A DNA stretch of 64,000 nt from NCBI GenBank assembly GCA_000272025.2, contig AKCV02000006.1, positions 62,001 through 126,000 on the forward strand, written 5' to 3'. Made by a program: the position numbers and the translations under genes. This stretch comes from Imbroritus primus (GTDB lineage: Bacteria > Pseudomonadota > Gammaproteobacteria > Burkholderiales > Burkholderiaceae). The notes below the pieces were generated by a model that was not told the DNA's origin, did not search any database, and saw only the letters and a list, made by a program, of their open reading frames with translations. The number at the start of each line of letters is the position of its first letter. The stretch's first letter is position 1. Shown here piece by piece: positions 55,733-64,000 of this stretch.

Positions 55733-58054
55733 TCACGCGTCGGGATCGGTGAGCGGCAACGACAACTGCGCCGCCTTCAGTTTGGGCTCGAACAGGTGCC
55801 CCTTGCGGGCCCGCTTGCCGATATATGACGCCAGTGCCTTGCCGTCGAGCAGGTAGGAGGCCTCTCGGTTGCCACGGCCGTTGCCGCTGACCATCACGCC
55901 CTGCGCGCCGACAGCGGCGACGGCCGCCAGCGTGTCCTTGGCATCGACTTCCATCAGGATCACGCCACGTCCGCCGCTAGCCAAGGTTTTCATCTCGCCT
56001 ATCGGGAACACGAGCAGGCGGCCCTGTGCAGACATACAGGCAATGTGGGCAGCATCCTCGGGGACTGGTGCGGGCTTATTCACGGTATCGCCATCATCCA
56101 TGGTGATGAACGACTTGCCGCCCTTTTGCCGGCTCGTCATATCGCCAATCGAAGCCATGAAACCATTGCCCGATGCCACCGATAGTACTAGCCGCTGGCT
56201 GGCCGCGCCGGCAAAGAACTGGGCAATGCGCGAACCGGGCTGCAGTTCGATCAGCGAGTTGACCGGCACGCCATCGCCGCGCCCGCCCGGCAATCCGGCC
56301 ACCGGCACGGAATACACGCGGCCGTTGCTGCCGAAGACCAGCAGCGTATCGACGGAGCGGCACTCGAACGTCCCGTACAGGCTGTCGCCCGCCTTGAAGG
56401 TAAATTGCTGCGCGTCGTGGCCATGGCCCTGGCGCGTGCGCACCCAGCCCTTTTCGGACAGCACCACGGTCAGCGGCTCGTCGACGATGCGGATCTCAGC
56501 GGCAGCCCGGCGCTCTTCCTGGATCAGCGTGCGGCGTTCGTCCCCGTACTGCTTGGCATCGGTCTCGATTTCCTTGATGATGCGGCGCTTCATCAGGCTT
56601 TCGGAGCCGAGCAGGTTTTCCAGTTCCTGCTTTTCTTCACGCAGGTTCTTCAGTTCCTGCTCGATACGGATCGCCTCCAGCCGCGCCAGCTGGCGCAGGC
56701 GGATCTCGAGGATGTCCTCGGCCTGCCGGTCGGACAGCTTGAAGGCTTCGATCAGTGCGGCCTTGGGCTCGTCGCTCTCGCGGATGATGCGGATCACCTC
56801 GTCGATGTTCAGCAGGACGAGCATGCGTCCTTCGAGAATATGGATGCGGTCGTCGACCTTGCCGAGGCGGTGCTGCGTGCGGCGTGTGACCGTGGCAAAG
56901 CGGAAGCTGATCCATTCCTGCAGGATCTCGGGCAGCGCCTTCTGGCGCGGACGGCCATCCATGCCGATCATCACGAGGTTGATGGCGGCGCCCGATTCGA
57001 GGCTGGTATGCGCGAGCAGCGTATTAATGAATTCCTGCTGCTCGATGTTCTTGCTCTTCGGCTCGAACACCAGACGCACTGGCGCATCCTTGCCAGACTC
57101 GTCGCGTACCGTGTCGAGCACGGCCAGCAGGCTTTGCTTGAGTTGCAACTGGTCGGAGGTGAGTGCCTTCTTGCCAGTCTTGACCTTGGGATTGGTCAAC
57201 TCCTCGATTTCCTCGAGTACCTTCTGCGCCGAGGTGCCTGGCGGCAGTTCATTGACCCCCAGCTGCCACTGGCCGCGCGCCATCTCCTCGATTGTCCAGC
57301 GGGCGCGCACCTTGAGGCTGCCGCGGCCACTTTCGTAGATCTGGGCGATATCCGTTGCCGACGAAATGATCTGTCCGCCGCCTGGGTAGTCGGGGCCGGG
57401 CATGATTTCCAGCAACTCGGCCAGCGACAGACGCGGATTGCGGATCAGCGCCACGGTCGCGGCAGCAACTTCGCGGAGGTTGTGCGGCGGAATTTCCGTA
57501 GCCATACCGACCGCGATACCAGACGCACCGTTGAGCAGCACGAACGGCAAGCGTGCCGGCAGCAACTGCGGCTCTTCCATCGAGCCGTCATAGTTGGGGA
57601 TGAAATCGGCGGTGCCCTGGTCAAGTTCTTCGAGCAGCAGGCGTGCGATCGGCGTGAGGCGCGCCTCGGTGTAGCGCATCGCCGCCGCGCCATCGCCGTC
57701 GCGCGAACCGAAATTGCCCTGCCCATCGATCAGCGGATAGCGCAACGAGAAATCCTGGGCCAGCCGCACCAGCGCATCATAGGCCGACTGGTCACCATGC
57801 GGGTGGAACTTGCCGAGCACGTCGCCGACCACGCGTGCCGATTTCACCGGCTTGCTGTCGGCACGCAGCCCCATCTCGTGCATGGCGTAGAGAATGCGCC
57901 GCTGCACGGGCTTCTGCCCGTCCGCCACCTCGGGCAACGCGCGTCCCTTGACCACGCTGATGGCGTAGTCGAGATAGGCGCGTTCGGCGTAGTCCGCCAA
58001 CGTCAGAGAATCGGGCGATTCCTGCGGGGCGAAAGCAATGTCTTGTTGATCCAT
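55733..58054 (-). CDS. parC: DNA topoisomerase IV subunit A
   Basis: ParC cuts and rejoins DNA in the decatenating topoisomerase IV. The 773-residue protein starts with [43 protein letters not shown]. The catalytic Tyr128 is in MRYTEARL. The quinolone-determining region reads [13 protein letters not shown], so the positions equivalent to E. coli Ser80 and Glu84 are Gln and Asp. The C-terminal domain has GyrA-like blades ([15 protein letters not shown]). Length suits ParC, not GyrA. It lies between a transglycosylase and a chromate transporter. Confidence 0.96.
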   Translation of the reverse strand: MDQQDIAFAPQESPDSLTLADYAERAYLDYAISVVKGRALPEVADGQKPVQRRILYAMHEMGLRADSKPVKSARVVGDVLGKFHPHGDQSAYDALVRLAQDFSLRYPLIDGQGNFGSRDGDGAAAMRYTEARLTPIARLLLEELDQGTADFIPNYDGSMEEPQLLPARLPFVLLNGASGIAVGMATEIPPHNLREVAAATVALIRNPRLSLAELLEIMPGPDYPGGGQIISSATDIAQIYESGRGSLKVRARWTIEEMARGQWQLGVNELPPGTSAQKVLEEIEELTNPKVKTGKKALTSDQLQLKQSLLAVLDTVRDESGKDAPVRLVFEPKSKNIEQQEFINTLLAHTSLESGAAINLVMIGMDGRPRQKALPEILQEWISFRFATVTRRTQHRLGKVDDRIHILEGRMLVLLNIDEVIRIIRESDEPKAALIEAFKLSDRQAEDILEIRLRQLARLEAIRIEQELKNLREEKQELENLLGSESLMKRRIIKEIETDAKQYGDERRTLIQEERRAAAEIRIVDEPLTVVLSEKGWVRTRQGHGHDAQQFTFKAGDSLYGTFECRSVDTLLVFGSNGRVYSVPVAGLPGGRGDGVPVNSLIELQPGSRIAQFFAGAASQRLVLSVASGNGFMASIGDMTSRQKGGKSFITMDDGDTVNKPAPVPEDAAHIACMSAQGRLLVFPIGEMKTLASGGRGVILMEVDAKDTLAAVAAVGAQGVMVSGNGRGNREASYLLDGKALASYIGKRARKGHLFEPKLKAAQLSLPLTDPDA

Positions 58055-58152
58055 CGGGTTTCAGACGAGGAGGAAATAGTGGGAGGATGCGGAAGGCGAT
58101 ATGGGCACGGCATGCGCCCACACGGCAAGGACCGGTTTGCAGGCGCTCGGCA

Positions 58153-58935
58153 TCACTCGATGATCTGCATGGCGCGCCGTGCGCCAAGCACGACCTTCAC
58201 GCGTTCGCCGCGTGCAGCGGGCGCCCCCGCCTGGGCGGTTTGCAGTGCAGCGGCGGGATTGTAGAACTGGTAGAACTGCAGCACGGTCTTCACGTAATTC
58301 TGTGTTTCCGGATACGGCGGAATCTGGTTGCGATACTTCTGCACCGCGCCCTCTCCCGCGTTGTAGGCAGCCAGCACCAGATCGACGCGGCCCGGGAACA
58401 TGCGGGTGAGCTGGCTCAGGTAACGCACGCCGGTGGGAATATTAACGGCCGGATCGTGCAGTTTCTGCTGCACCGTGCGCTTGGCATCCGCCACCACGCC
58501 GAACCGCGCGCCGGTGTCGGGAATCACCTGCATCAGGCCGATGGCACCCTTGGGCGACACCGCCTGCGGATTGAAGCCGGATTCCACTGCCATCACCGCC
58601 TTGACCAGCGCCGGATCCACGCCATAACGATTCGCCGCACTATGAATGAGCGGCTGCATCTTCGGCAGGTTCGGGTGGTTGACCAGGTAACCGTAGAGCC
58701 GCTTGCTGTCGGCGGTCTCAGCCACCGGCCGCAGTCTCTGGACCGTAGCGGCCGGCGCAGCGCTCTCACCGGCGGCGCTGTCCTTCATGAAGAGCACATA
58801 CCGTTCGTCGATCTGCTCGTTAGCAAAATGCGCCACGCCCTGCTCGTCGATGTAGCCATAGAGATCGGCATGCGCGAGCCCTGCCCCGGCCAGTCCAAGG
58901 CATAGCACCATCGTTCGCAGGCAGTGTGTTCTCAC
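58153..58935 (-). CDS. Lytic transglycosylase (SLT domain) between parE and parC
   Basis: This 260-residue periplasmic enzyme would cleave peptidoglycan glycan strands. A GTG at 58935 with GGAG upstream starts a signal peptide (MRTHCLRTMVLCLGLAGAGLAHA). A DUF4124-like segment (DLYGYIDEQGVAHFANEQID) follows. The SLT domain has NRYGVDPALVKAVMAVESGFNPQAVSPKGAIGLMQVIPDTGARFGV with the catalytic Glu in VESGF, then LVLAAYNAGEGAVQKY. Its insertion between the two topoisomerase IV genes is shared by related bacteria as far as I recall. Confidence 0.93.
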   Translation of the reverse strand: MRTHCLRTMVLCLGLAGAGLAHADLYGYIDEQGVAHFANEQIDERYVLFMKDSAAGESAAPAATVQRLRPVAETADSKRLYGYLVNHPNLPKMQPLIHSAANRYGVDPALVKAVMAVESGFNPQAVSPKGAIGLMQVIPDTGARFGVVADAKRTVQQKLHDPAVNIPTGVRYLSQLTRMFPGRVDLVLAAYNAGEGAVQKYRNQIPPYPETQNYVKTVLQFYQFYNPAAALQTAQAGAPAARGERVKVVLGARRAMQIIE

Positions 58936-58981
58936 GCTCTTGCTCCGGATTATTCCGTTTTGGATCCCATTCTGACCGCCA

Positions 58982-60973
58982 TCAAATATCGGCCACCACC
59001 TCGTTACCACGCTCTTCCAGCCAGGCTTTGCGCGATGCGGCTTCGCCCTTGCCCATCAGCATGTTCATCACGCCCACGGTCTGCGGCAGGTCGAAGTGAC
59101 CCAGTGCCACGGGCAGCAGGCGGCGCGTGTCGGGATTCATGGTGGTTTCCCACAACTGCTCGGCGCTCATCTCGCCAAGACCCTTGAAGCGCGAGATCTG
59201 CCATGCGCCATCGCGCACGCCATCCTTGCGCAGCTTGTCCTCGATCGCGGTCAGCTCACCTTCGTCGAGGGCGTACAGCTTCTGCGCCGGCTTCTTGCCA
59301 CGCGCCGGCGCATCCACGCGGAACAGCGGCGGCCGCGCGACATACACATGCCCGAGGTCGATCAGCTTCGGGAAGTGCCGGAAGAACAGCGTCAGCAGCA
59401 ATACCTGGATGTGCGCCCCGTCCACGTCGGCGTCCGACAGGATACAGATCTTGCCATAACGCAGATTGCTCAGATCGGGCTCATCATCCACCCCGTGCGG
59501 ATCGACACCAATGGCCACCGCGATGTCGTGCACCTCGTTGTTGGCAAACAGCCGGTCGCGTTCGGTTTCCCAGGTATTGAGCACCTTGCCACGCAGCGGC
59601 AGGATCGCCTGGTATTCCTTGTCGCGGCCCATCTTGGCCGAGCCGCCGGCGGAATCCCCTTCCACCAGGAACAGTTCGTTGCGTGTGGTATCGGTCGATT
59701 CGCAATCGGTCAGCTTGCCCGGCAGCACCGCCACGCCCGAGCCCTTGCGCTTTTCCACCTTCTGCGCGGCGCGCGTGCGCGCCTGTGCCTGGCGGATCAC
59801 CAGCTCGGCCAGCTTCTTGCCATACTCGACATGCTGGTTGAGCCAGAGTTCCAGCGCCGGCCGGCTGAAGCTGCCCACCAGCTTGACGGCATCGCGGCTG
59901 TTCAGGCGCTCCTTGATCTGGCCCTGGAACTGCGGATCGAGCACCTTGGCCGAGAGCACGAAGGACACGCGGGCGAAGACATCCTCGGGCATCAGCTTCA
60001 CGCCCTTGGGCTGAAGCGCATGCAATTCGATAAAACTCTTAACAGCCTGAAACAATCCTTCACGCAAGCCGGACTCGTGCGTACCGCCGGCCGGCGTGGG
60101 AATCAGGTTGACGTAGGATTCTCGGACCGGCGCGCCTTCTTCGGTCCAGGCCACGACCCAGGACGCGCCCTCGCCTTCGGCAAAACCCTCTTCGGCCGGA
60201 TTGGCATCGGGGTCGGCGAAATGCTCACCTTCGAACATCGGTATGACAGGTTCGGCGCCACTCGTCTGCGCCAGCGATTCGACCAGGTAGCCGCGCAGGC
60301 CTTGGTCGTATTGCCAGACCAGGCTATCGCCGGTCTTTTCCGTCACCAGCGTAACCTTCACGCCCGGCAGCAGCACAGCCTTGCTGCGCAACAGGCGCTG
60401 CAGCTCGGCCAGCGGAATGGCGGCGGAATCGAAATACTTGGCATCAGGCCACACGCGCACCCGTGTCCCGCGCTTTTTCTCGCCGCGCTCAGGCTTGCGC
60501 GTGGTCAGCGGCTCAATAACGTCGCCACCCGAAAAGACGATGGAAGATGCCTGCCCGTCACGCCAGACCATGACTTCGAGCCGCTTGGCAAGCGCATTGG
60601 TGACCGACACGCCCACGCCATGCAGGCCGCCCGAAAATGCGTAGGCGCCGCCCTTGCCTTTGTCGAACTTGCCACCGGCATGCAGGCGGGTAAAAACGAT
60701 CTCGACCACCGGCACGCCTTCCTCGGGATGCATGCCGACCGGGATACCCCGTCCGTCATCCTCGACACTGATGCTGCCATCGGTGTGGAGGGTGACGACG
60801 ATCTCGTTGCCAAACCCGCCCAGCGCCTCGTCCGATGCATTGTCGATGACCTCCTGCACGATGTGCAGGGGATTGTCGGTCCGCGTGTACATGCCGGGGC
60901 GCTGCTTGACAGGTTCCAGCCCTTTCAGGACACGGATGGAGGATTCGCTGTATTGACTCGGTTTGCTCGCCAT
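58982..60973 (-). CDS. parE: DNA topoisomerase IV subunit B
   Basis: ParE is the ATPase subunit of topoisomerase IV. The 663-residue protein has the GHKL motifs VIDNASDEALGGFGNEI, VEDDGRGIPVGMHPEEGV and SGGLHGVGVSVTNALAKRLEV. The TOPRIM domain has LVEGDSAGGSAKMGRDKEYQAILPLRGKVLNTW and SDADVDGAHIQVLLLTLFF. The length is that of ParE and lacks the insert of GyrB (about 800). The stop lies 46 bp before the transglycosylase start. Confidence 0.96.
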   Translation of the reverse strand: MASKPSQYSESSIRVLKGLEPVKQRPGMYTRTDNPLHIVQEVIDNASDEALGGFGNEIVVTLHTDGSISVEDDGRGIPVGMHPEEGVPVVEIVFTRLHAGGKFDKGKGGAYAFSGGLHGVGVSVTNALAKRLEVMVWRDGQASSIVFSGGDVIEPLTTRKPERGEKKRGTRVRVWPDAKYFDSAAIPLAELQRLLRSKAVLLPGVKVTLVTEKTGDSLVWQYDQGLRGYLVESLAQTSGAEPVIPMFEGEHFADPDANPAEEGFAEGEGASWVVAWTEEGAPVRESYVNLIPTPAGGTHESGLREGLFQAVKSFIELHALQPKGVKLMPEDVFARVSFVLSAKVLDPQFQGQIKERLNSRDAVKLVGSFSRPALELWLNQHVEYGKKLAELVIRQAQARTRAAQKVEKRKGSGVAVLPGKLTDCESTDTTRNELFLVEGDSAGGSAKMGRDKEYQAILPLRGKVLNTWETERDRLFANNEVHDIAVAIGVDPHGVDDEPDLSNLRYGKICILSDADVDGAHIQVLLLTLFFRHFPKLIDLGHVYVARPPLFRVDAPARGKKPAQKLYALDEGELTAIEDKLRKDGVRDGAWQISRFKGLGEMSAEQLWETTMNPDTRRLLPVALGHFDLPQTVGVMNMLMGKGEAASRKAWLEERGNEVVADI

Positions 60974-61322
60974 GGATGTGCAAGGATGGTCGTCGGCCCG
61001 TGGCGGTCTGCCAGCGGGAAACAGACCGCATTGTAATGGATTGGGGCCCGGGTCCGTGCGGGATGGCTCGGCCGGCGCCCGGCCCTACCCATGCCAGGGG
61101 AAAACGGTCGTCCGGCCGCATGTCGGCGAAACATCGCTTGCCAGCCAATGCCTCATCCCCCGGGGGCGTGCCCGAGCGAGGTCCGGCAGGGTGCAGTCGC
61201 GAGGCCGGGCGCTGCCAGCAGATTTCGCCCGCCGGGAGTACACTGCGTCACGCCCGCGCGACTTGCGGCCCGCCGCTCCGGATGGCCGCCCGCGCCCACC
61301 GCTTGCCTTTCGCCCAGCCATC
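60974..61322. other. Divergent gap between parE and the MFS gene
   Basis: These 349 GC-rich bases should hold promoters for both divergent genes, but I cannot assign any with confidence. An in-frame extension of the MFS reading frame to 60963 has no membrane-protein character and is not used. Confidence 0.5.
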
Positions 61323-62552
61323 ATGCAACGCCGCCCGCTCTCCCTCACTACCGTCCTGATCTGCGGTGGCCTGCTCGTCACCATGTCCATGGGCATCCGG
61401 CACGGCTTCGGCCTGTTCAACCTGCCCATCACCCAGGCGCACGGCTGGAGCCGTGAGACGTTTGCCTTTGCGCTGGCGCTGCAGAATCTCGTCTGGGGCT
61501 TTACACAACCGCTGGCCGGCGCGCTGTCGGACCGTTTTGGCGCTTACCGCGTGATGTTGCTCGGTGCAGCCCTGTATGTCGGCGGCCTCGTAATCATGGC
61601 GCTGGCCACGACCGGCACAGCGTTTGCCTCGGGCGCCGGAGTGATCATCGGTATTGCCCAGGCCGGCACGACCTATAGCGTGGTCTATGGCGTAATCGGC
61701 CGCACCGCCTCGCCCGACAAGCGTGTCTGGGCCATGGGCATCGCGGCGGCAGCCGGGTCGTTCGGCCAGTTCCTGATGATTCCGCTGGAGCAGAGCCTGA
61801 TTACGCATCTGGGCTGGCAGGACGCGTTATTGCTCCTGGCCGTATGCGCCGCCGCCATGTTCCCGCTGGCCGTCGCCCTGCGCGAGCGCGATTTCGTCCC
61901 GCATGCCACCGCGCACCAACAGACCATGTGGCAGGCGGTGCGCGAGGCTTTCTCCCATCGCGGTTTCCAGCTGCTCTCGCTCGGCTATTTCGTGTGTGGC
62001 TTCCAGGTGGTGTTCATCGCCGTGCACCTCGCCCCCTATCTCAAGGACAGCGGATTGACCGATGCGAGCGTGGCCACCGTGGCGCTGGCGCTGGTCGGCC
62101 TGTTTAACGTCTTCGGCACCTATACCGCCGGCGCCCTGGGCCAGTGCATGAGCAAACCCCACCTGCTGGCATTCATCTACTTTGCCCGTTCGGTGGTTAT
62201 CGCTTTCTACCTGCTGCTGCCGCTCACGCCGCTTTCGACGTGGATCTTTGCGTCGCTGATGGGCCTGCTGTGGCTGTCGACGATTCCGCTGACCAACGGC
62301 GTGATCGCCAATGTGTTCGGCGTGCAGTACCTGTCGATGCTGTCGGGCTTTGTGTTTCTGATGCACCAGTTCGGCAGCTTCCTGGGCGCGTGGCTGGGCG
62401 GCTACCTGTATGACCGCACCGGCGGCTATACGACGGTATGGCTGATTGCCATCGCCCTCGGCGTGGTGGCCGCGCTGGCCAACCTGCCGATCCGCGAGAC
62501 GGCGGTGCGGCGTGCGCCACTGCCAGTACAAAGCCCGTCCGGTCAGGCATGA
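61323..62552 (+). CDS. MFS transporter, monocarboxylate/oxalate-formate antiporter type
   Basis: This 409-residue inner-membrane protein has 12 predicted helices. It resembles the MCT/OFA branch: ILICGGLLVTMSMGIRHGFGLFNLPITQAHGWSRETFAFALALQNLVWG at the N terminus and the A-G-x-L-x-D-R-F-G motif (AGALSDRFGAYRV) between helices 2 and 3. FLGAWLGGYLYDRTGGYTTVW is the repeat in the second half. The start is ATG 61323. It overlaps a 45-residue peptide gene by 4 bp. Substrate is probably a small carboxylate, but this is inferred from the family only. Confidence 0.9.
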   Translation: MQRRPLSLTTVLICGGLLVTMSMGIRHGFGLFNLPITQAHGWSRETFAFALALQNLVWGFTQPLAGALSDRFGAYRVMLLGAALYVGGLVIMALATTGTAFASGAGVIIGIAQAGTTYSVVYGVIGRTASPDKRVWAMGIAAAAGSFGQFLMIPLEQSLITHLGWQDALLLLAVCAAAMFPLAVALRERDFVPHATAHQQTMWQAVREAFSHRGFQLLSLGYFVCGFQVVFIAVHLAPYLKDSGLTDASVATVALALVGLFNVFGTYTAGALGQCMSKPHLLAFIYFARSVVIAFYLLLPLTPLSTWIFASLMGLLWLSTIPLTNGVIANVFGVQYLSMLSGFVFLMHQFGSFLGAWLGGYLYDRTGGYTTVWLIAIALGVVAALANLPIRETAVRRAPLPVQSPSGQA

Positions 62553-62686
62553 CACAGGCGCGCCGCTGGCCTCGCATCCTCGTGTGGAGCGCCGTCGCGG
62601 TGGCGCTGGCGCTAACGTTCGCCCTCTACCTGCGGCCGTCGTTCCTGTTCGACGTGACCAACCAGATCCTGATCTGGTGCGGCTGA
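62549..62686 (+). CDS. 45-residue single-helix membrane peptide, coupled to MFS gene
   Basis: The ATG overlaps the MFS stop (ATGA), a classical coupling arrangement. The product is 45 residues: a basic N terminus (MTQARRWPR), one hydrophobic helix (ILVWSAVAVALALTFALYL) and a short C-terminal tail (RPSFLFDVTNQILIWCG). Charge distribution predicts an N-in topology. I know no function; it may be a small accessory subunit of the transporter. Confidence 0.7.
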   Translation: MTQARRWPRILVWSAVAVALALTFALYLRPSFLFDVTNQILIWCG

Positions 62687-62742
62687 CCCGGGCGGCGTGG
62701 AGTTACTGGCTGCCGGCCGGGATCACTGCGGCGCGGACGGAC

Positions 62743-64000
62743 TCAGGCCTCGCCGCGCATCTTGCGCTCGAGCGCGTCCTGCCGTTCCAGCGCCTCGAGC
62801 AACTCTTCCTCGATCTGCTCGAAACGGCTCGCCAGGCCGGCCGCACGCTCTGGCTCGCTGACATACAGCGAGCCATCCTCGAGCAAGGCTGAAATGCTCT
62901 TCTGCTCCGCTTCGAGTGCTTCCATCTGCGCGGGCAGCGCATCCAACTCGCGCTGCTCCTTGTAGCTCAGCTTAACCGGGCGTGTTACAGCCGGTGCCAC
63001 GGCCTCGGCCTTGGGCTGAACCGGTGCCGACACCATAGCCGGCTTGCGCGCCTGGCGGTCTGCCGCCAGTTCCGCCGCGCGCGCCGACTGCTGCTGCCAG
63101 TCGCTGTAGCCGCCAACATACTCCCGCCACACGCCGTTCCCCTCCGCTGCAATCGTCGAAGTGACGACGTTGTCGAGGAATGCCCGGTCGTGCGACACCA
63201 GGAAGACCGTGCCGCCAAAATCCTGCAACAGCTCTTCGAGCAGTTCGAGGGTTTCGATATCGAGATCGTTGGTCGGTTCGTCGAGCACAAGGACATTGGC
63301 TGGCCGCGCAAACAGACGCGCCAGCAACAGGCGGTTGCGTTCGCCGCCGGACAGCGAGCGGACCGGCGAGCGGGCGCGCTCGGGCGCGAACAGGAAGTCG
63401 CCAAGGTAGCTCATCACATGCTTGCGCTGCCCATTCACCTCCACCCAGTCGCTGCCCGGACTGATGGTATCGGCCAGCGAGCGGTCCAGATCGAGCTGGG
63501 CGCGCATCTGGTCGAAGTACGCCACCTGCAGGTTGCTGCCGTTGCGTACCGTGCCGCTGTCGGGCGGCAACTCGCCCAGGATCAGCCGCAGCAGGGTCGT
63601 CTTGCCGACGCCATTGGAACCGATCAGCCCGACCTTGTCGCCGCGCAGCAGCGTCGCGGAGAAGTCGCGTACCACCACGCGTTCGCCATAGGCCTTGGAG
63701 ACATTCTCCAGTTCCGCGACAATCTTGCCAGAGCGTTCTGCCACGGCCACTTCCAGCCGCACATTACCCTGCACTTCCCGGCGTGCTGCGCGCTCCAGGC
63801 GCATCGACTCGAGCCGCTGGATGCGGGCCACGCTGCGCGTGCGGCGGGCTTCCACACCCTTGCGGATCCAGACTTCTTCCTGAGCCAGCAGCTTGTCGAA
63901 CTTCGCCTGTTCGACCTGCTCGTTCGCCAGCAACTCAGCCTTGCGAGCCTGATAGGCGGAGAAGTTGCCCGGAAAGCTCAGCAGCCGTCCGCGATCGAGC
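62743..64000 (-). CDS. uup: ABC-F family ATPase (Uup-like), 5' end cut by window
   Basis: This is the C-terminal part (about 419 codons) of an ABC-F protein, a soluble twin-ABC ATPase family that acts on ribosomes or DNA. The linker between the domains (ARKAELLANEQVEQAKFDKLLAQEEVWIRKGVEARRTRS) is visible, followed by the second ABC domain: Walker A GSNGVGKTTLLRLIL, signature LSGGERNRLLLARLF, Walker B VLVLDEPTNDLD and VSHDRAFLDNVV. After it comes a C-terminal coiled coil (DALPAQMEALEAEQKSISALLEDGSLY), which matches Uup. The first ABC domain lies beyond the right edge. Confidence 0.9.
   Translation of the reverse strand, partial: LDRGRLLSFPGNFSAYQARKAELLANEQVEQAKFDKLLAQEEVWIRKGVEARRTRSVARIQRLESMRLERAARREVQGNVRLEVAVAERSGKIVAELENVSKAYGERVVVRDFSATLLRGDKVGLIGSNGVGKTTLLRLILGELPPDSGTVRNGSNLQVAYFDQMRAQLDLDRSLADTISPGSDWVEVNGQRKHVMSYLGDFLFAPERARSPVRSLSGGERNRLLLARLFARPANVLVLDEPTNDLDIETLELLEELLQDFGGTVFLVSHDRAFLDNVVTSTIAAEGNGVWREYVGGYSDWQQQSARAAELAADRQARKPAMVSAPVQPKAEAVAPAVTRPVKLSYKEQRELDALPAQMEALEAEQKSISALLEDGSLYVSEPERAAGLASRFEQIEEELLEALERQDALERKMRGEA

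Noticed and set aside
56405-61036. Plus-strand frames of 619 and 646 codons opposite parC and parE
   Set aside because: Antisense shadows of two complete topoisomerase genes.

Overview
The window reads as a piece of the main chromosome of a high-GC betaproteobacterium in the Burkholderiaceae, most like the Cupriavidus/Ralstonia group. The signs are the rpfE-recJ-prfB-lysS order, an iscRSUA-hscBA-fdx-iscX operon, an intracellular PHB depolymerase very close in sequence to Ralstonia eutropha PhaZ1, an orphan Bug (TctC-type) receptor, and GC-rich third codon positions almost everywhere. I saw no rRNA, tRNA, CRISPR array, transposase or integrase.

Layout. 1-2.5 kb: tatD (cut by the left edge), lolD and lolC on the minus strand. 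2.7-9.3 kb: rpfE-like gene, recJ, prfB (with its +1 frameshift), an SDR oxidoreductase and lysS, closed by a strong terminator. 9.6-15.6 kb: the complete isc iron-sulfur operon on the minus strand, headed by iscR with a recognisable sigma70 promoter and an overlapping IscR site. 15.8-24.8 kb: uvrB, an aromatic aminotransferase, phaZ, an orphan RnfB-like ferredoxin with nth, a RutE-like nitroreductase, an EamA exporter and a DUF1841 gene. 24.9-29.5 kb: two small c-type cytochromes, a MoxR/GNAT/VWA gene group, and a spermidine-synthase-fold protein.

29.7-39.0 kb is one large plus-strand catabolic operon: acyl-CoA ligase, Bug receptor, IclR regulator, two acyl-CoA dehydrogenases, an enoyl-CoA hydratase/3-hydroxyacyl-CoA dehydrogenase fusion and a thiolase. 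The set matches the pim (pimelate/dicarboxylate beta-oxidation) type. 39.1-41.7 kb: a deoxyinosine/uracil glycosylase and htpG with a clear sigma32 promoter. 41.7-43.5 kb: an AT-rich leader with two dyads in front of a compact YadA-like adhesin. 43.8-48.2 kb: a MocR regulator divergent from an exporter, a RidA protein and an aminotransferase, with triple direct repeats between them.

48.3-54.4 kb is the most accessory-looking part. An 821-residue unrecognised protein with a C-terminal solenoid of about seven 40-residue repeats lies left of a lactate permease, and a 320-residue Ser/Thr-rich, lower-GC orphan lies right of it. Both look like secreted, effector-like proteins, but no secretion apparatus is in view. 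54.5-61 kb: a split chromate transporter, parC, a lytic transglycosylase and parE in one minus-strand series. 61.3-64 kb: an MFS transporter translationally coupled to a 45-residue membrane peptide, then an ABC-F (Uup-like) gene cut by the right edge.
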